Origin: JBOHUC01 sp050733935 | GTDB taxonomy: Bacteria > Eisenbacteria > RBG-16-71-46 > DASYSL01 | Direction of reading: 5' to 3' | Length of the DNA stretch: 64,000 nt | Assembly: GCA_050733935.1 (NCBI GenBank) | Contig: JBOHUC010000008.1 | Location: 1 to 64,000, forward strand | In this document: positions 62,646 to 64,000 of the stretch, in pieces | Layout of the letters: every line of letters begins with the position of its first letter | How positions within the stretch are numbered: the first letter of the stretch is position 1 | Translations under genes and position numbers: made by a program | The notes under the pieces: model-generated | What the model saw: the letters and a program-made list of their open reading frames with translations, nothing else | Databases searched by the model: none | Told to the model about the DNA's origin: nothing

Positions 62646-64000
62646 TTGCGCCGTCTCCCTGCGCCCGCCCTGCCCGAAGCCCGACCGTACCCGCCCCCGC
62701 CTGGAGACTCGACGATCAGCCGCTCGCCCGCCGCGAACGTGCGCACGAACTTGCCCGGAAGCTCCTCGGTGCGTCCGGTCCGACCGGAACGACCCGCGCG
62801 ACCGGAACGACCGGCGGGAACACGCAGGTTACGACCCCGCTTCCCGTCGCCCCCGCCCGCGACTCCCCAGGGCGCGATCTTCCGACGATCCGAGATCACG
62901 GTCACGGTCGAGGGGACGAGGAGCTCGATTTCCCGTACGAGGCCGTCGCCGCCGCGGTGTCGTCCGCGGCCCCCGCTTCCGCGGCGAAACGCGTAACGCC
63001 GAACCCGCATCGGGAACAGATGCTCGAACGCCTCGATCGGCGTGTTGAGCGTGTTCGTCATGTGCGCCTGCATCCCGGAGGCTCCGTCCCACGACGGCCC
63101 GGCGCCGTGTCCCCCGCCGAGCGTCTCGTAGTAGGCGAACGGAGATCCGTCGGGAGCCGTTCCGCCGACCATCACGTTGTTCATGGTCCCGTAGCTCGCA
63201 GCGGGAATCTCGTCGGGGAGCGCGCGCGAAAGGGCACCAAATAACGTGTCCGTGATTCGTTGAGACGTCTCCACGTTCCCGCTCGAGACCGCCGCCGGAT
63301 AGCGTGCCGCAACGATCGAGCCCTCGGGACAAAGGACTGTGAGCGGCCTCAGGCAACCTTCGTTGGTCGGGAGATCGCGTCCGGCCAGGCATCGGAACAC
63401 GTAGAGCACGGCCGAGAGCGTGATCGAGTAGACGGCATTGAGTGGGCCGGCGACCTGCGGCGCGCTGCCCGCGAAGTCCACGGTCGCGCGACCGCCGCGC
63501 ACGGTGATCGCGACCGCAAGCCGTGCGGACGGACCGCCGAGGCCGTCATCATCGAGCGCGTCACTAAACGTGTAACGTCCCGGACGCACCCGGGCGAGCA
63601 CGGCGCGCACACCCCGCTCCGCGTAATCAAGTAAATACCCAGCGTAGCGCGTGAGCTCTTCCGGGCCGCTCCGCTCCGCGAGCTCGACCAACCTCCGCGC
63701 CCCGGTCGCGTTCGAGCCGAGCTGCGCTTCGAGGTCGGCCTGCCGCTCGCCGGGCGTCCGAACGTTTGCCGTGATGAGCCGCCACAGGTCGTGTTGCACT
63801 TCTCCGCCGCGCACGATCTTGACCGGCGGAATGCGCACGCCTTCCTGCACCATCTCGGTCGCGAGCGGAAGGGATCCGGGGCTCATTCCCCCGACGTCCG
63901 CGTGATGCGCGCGATTGGCGACATAGAAGCGCGCGCGTCTCTCCCGCGGCAGGAACACCGGGGACACGAGCGTGATGTCCGGGAGGTGCGTTCCCCCCTC
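62642..64000 (-). CDS. Hydantoinase B/oxoprolinase family protein (C-terminal part, cut by window edge)
   Basis: The frame is open to base 64000; the first visible residues, EGGTHLPDITLVSPVFLPRERRARFYVANRAHHADVGG (in pieces), are the family block containing HHADVGG, so the start lies outside. About 452 residues are seen. Other blocks: DLWRLITANVRTPGERQADL, YGTMNNVMVGG, YYETLGGGHGAGPSWDGASGMQAHMTNTLNTPIEAFE and SGGRGRHRGGDGLVREIELL. It hydrolyses 5-oxoproline or hydantoins with ATP, usually with a HyuA partner, which would lie to the right. A GR-rich 9-bp repeat is inserted near the C-terminus. Overlaps the oxidase gene by four bases. Confidence 0.92.
   Translation of the reverse strand, partial: EGGTHLPDITLVSPVFLPRERRARFYVANRAHHADVGGMSPGSLPLATEMVQEGVRIPPVKIVRGGEVQHDLWRLITANVRTPGERQADLEAQLGSNATGARRLVELAERSGPEELTRYAGYLLDYAERGVRAVLARVRPGRYTFSDALDDDGLGGPSARLAVAITVRGGRATVDFAGSAPQVAGPLNAVYSITLSAVLYVFRCLAGRDLPTNEGCLRPLTVLCPEGSIVAARYPAAVSSGNVETSQRITDTLFGALSRALPDEIPAASYGTMNNVMVGGTAPDGSPFAYYETLGGGHGAGPSWDGASGMQAHMTNTLNTPIEAFEHLFPMRVRRYAFRRGSGGRGRHRGGDGLVREIELLVPSTVTVISDRRKIAPWGVAGGGDGKRGRNLRVPAGRSGRAGRSGRTGRTEELPGKFVRTFAAGERLIVESPGGGGYGRASGRAGAGRRRK
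62772..62816. repeat. 9-bp-period array inside the hydantoinase B gene
   Basis: Five 9-base units (CGTCCGGTC, CGACCGGAA, CGACCCGCG, CGACCGGAA, CGACCGGCG) encode a GRxGRxGR run when read leftward. The array is in frame. Confidence 0.8.

Overview
The window is GC-rich DNA (roughly two thirds G+C) from a Gram-negative-type bacterium. The evidence is lipoproteins, an OmpA/Pal protein, several outer-membrane beta-barrels and a heptosyltransferase-like GT9 enzyme. Four large secreted proteins end in a FlgD-like Ig tail of the Por/type IX sorting style (PNP...G..V..L..G.....W.G.D..G..V..G.Y). Together with Kelch, DUF11, PKD and HYR modules this suggests an FCB-group relative such as Candidatus Eisenbacteria. 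That placement is inference; there is no rRNA gene here.

Layout. 1-6400: a partial fused MFS/spermidine-synthase-like gene, a secreted DUF642-like protein, a beta-barrel, a cupredoxin-like lipoprotein, YebC, and the coupled DUF3300-DUF2950 pair. 6520-16290: an S41 peptidase, a very large exported phospholipase D-family protein, an ALDH7 dehydrogenase, a STAS protein, a DinB gene remnant, an alkyltransferase-like protein and glycogen phosphorylase. 16543-23988: a DUF11 secreted protein, CPBP protease, a frameshifted MgtC-DUF4010 gene, two DinB-fold proteins and a QGFWKNH secreted protein. 24098-27560: hemE-hemH-hemY, each overlapping the next. 27648-30122: a 12-unit Kelch protein. 30163-36516: a complete suf operon read leftward (rrf2-sufB-sufC-sufD-sufS-sufU-sufT), almost every junction overlapping, behind an 18-bp palindromic candidate operator. 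36865-44891: a secreted HEXXH protein, a methyltransferase, GNATs, a Pal-like lipoprotein and a small secreted protein. 45004-53711: mnmA-TPR-cystathionine synthase-type operon, GT9 and SAM hydrolase, an ECF sigma factor coupled to a membrane Ser/Thr kinase, and a beta-barrel. 53798-64000: CtpA-type protease, aminotransferase, GH3, an HNH endonuclease, a GNAT, a beta-barrel, a covalent-flavin amine oxidase and a partial hydantoinase B.

Most of the window is housekeeping: Fe-S assembly, haem synthesis, glycogen use and tRNA thiolation. Two patterns look new. First, a 20-bp palindrome (AACTTGCCCCGGGGCAAGTT) occurs in two intergenic sites and four times in frame inside the linker of an HNH endonuclease, which suggests a REP-like repeat tied to that gene. 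Second, two otherwise unrelated secreted proteins, neither carrying a FlgD tail, end in the same short tail (VPA..[KR]TWGQ.K.LYR), a possible alternative C-terminal sorting or processing signal.

No rRNA, tRNA, CRISPR array, integrase, phage gene or complete insertion sequence was seen.
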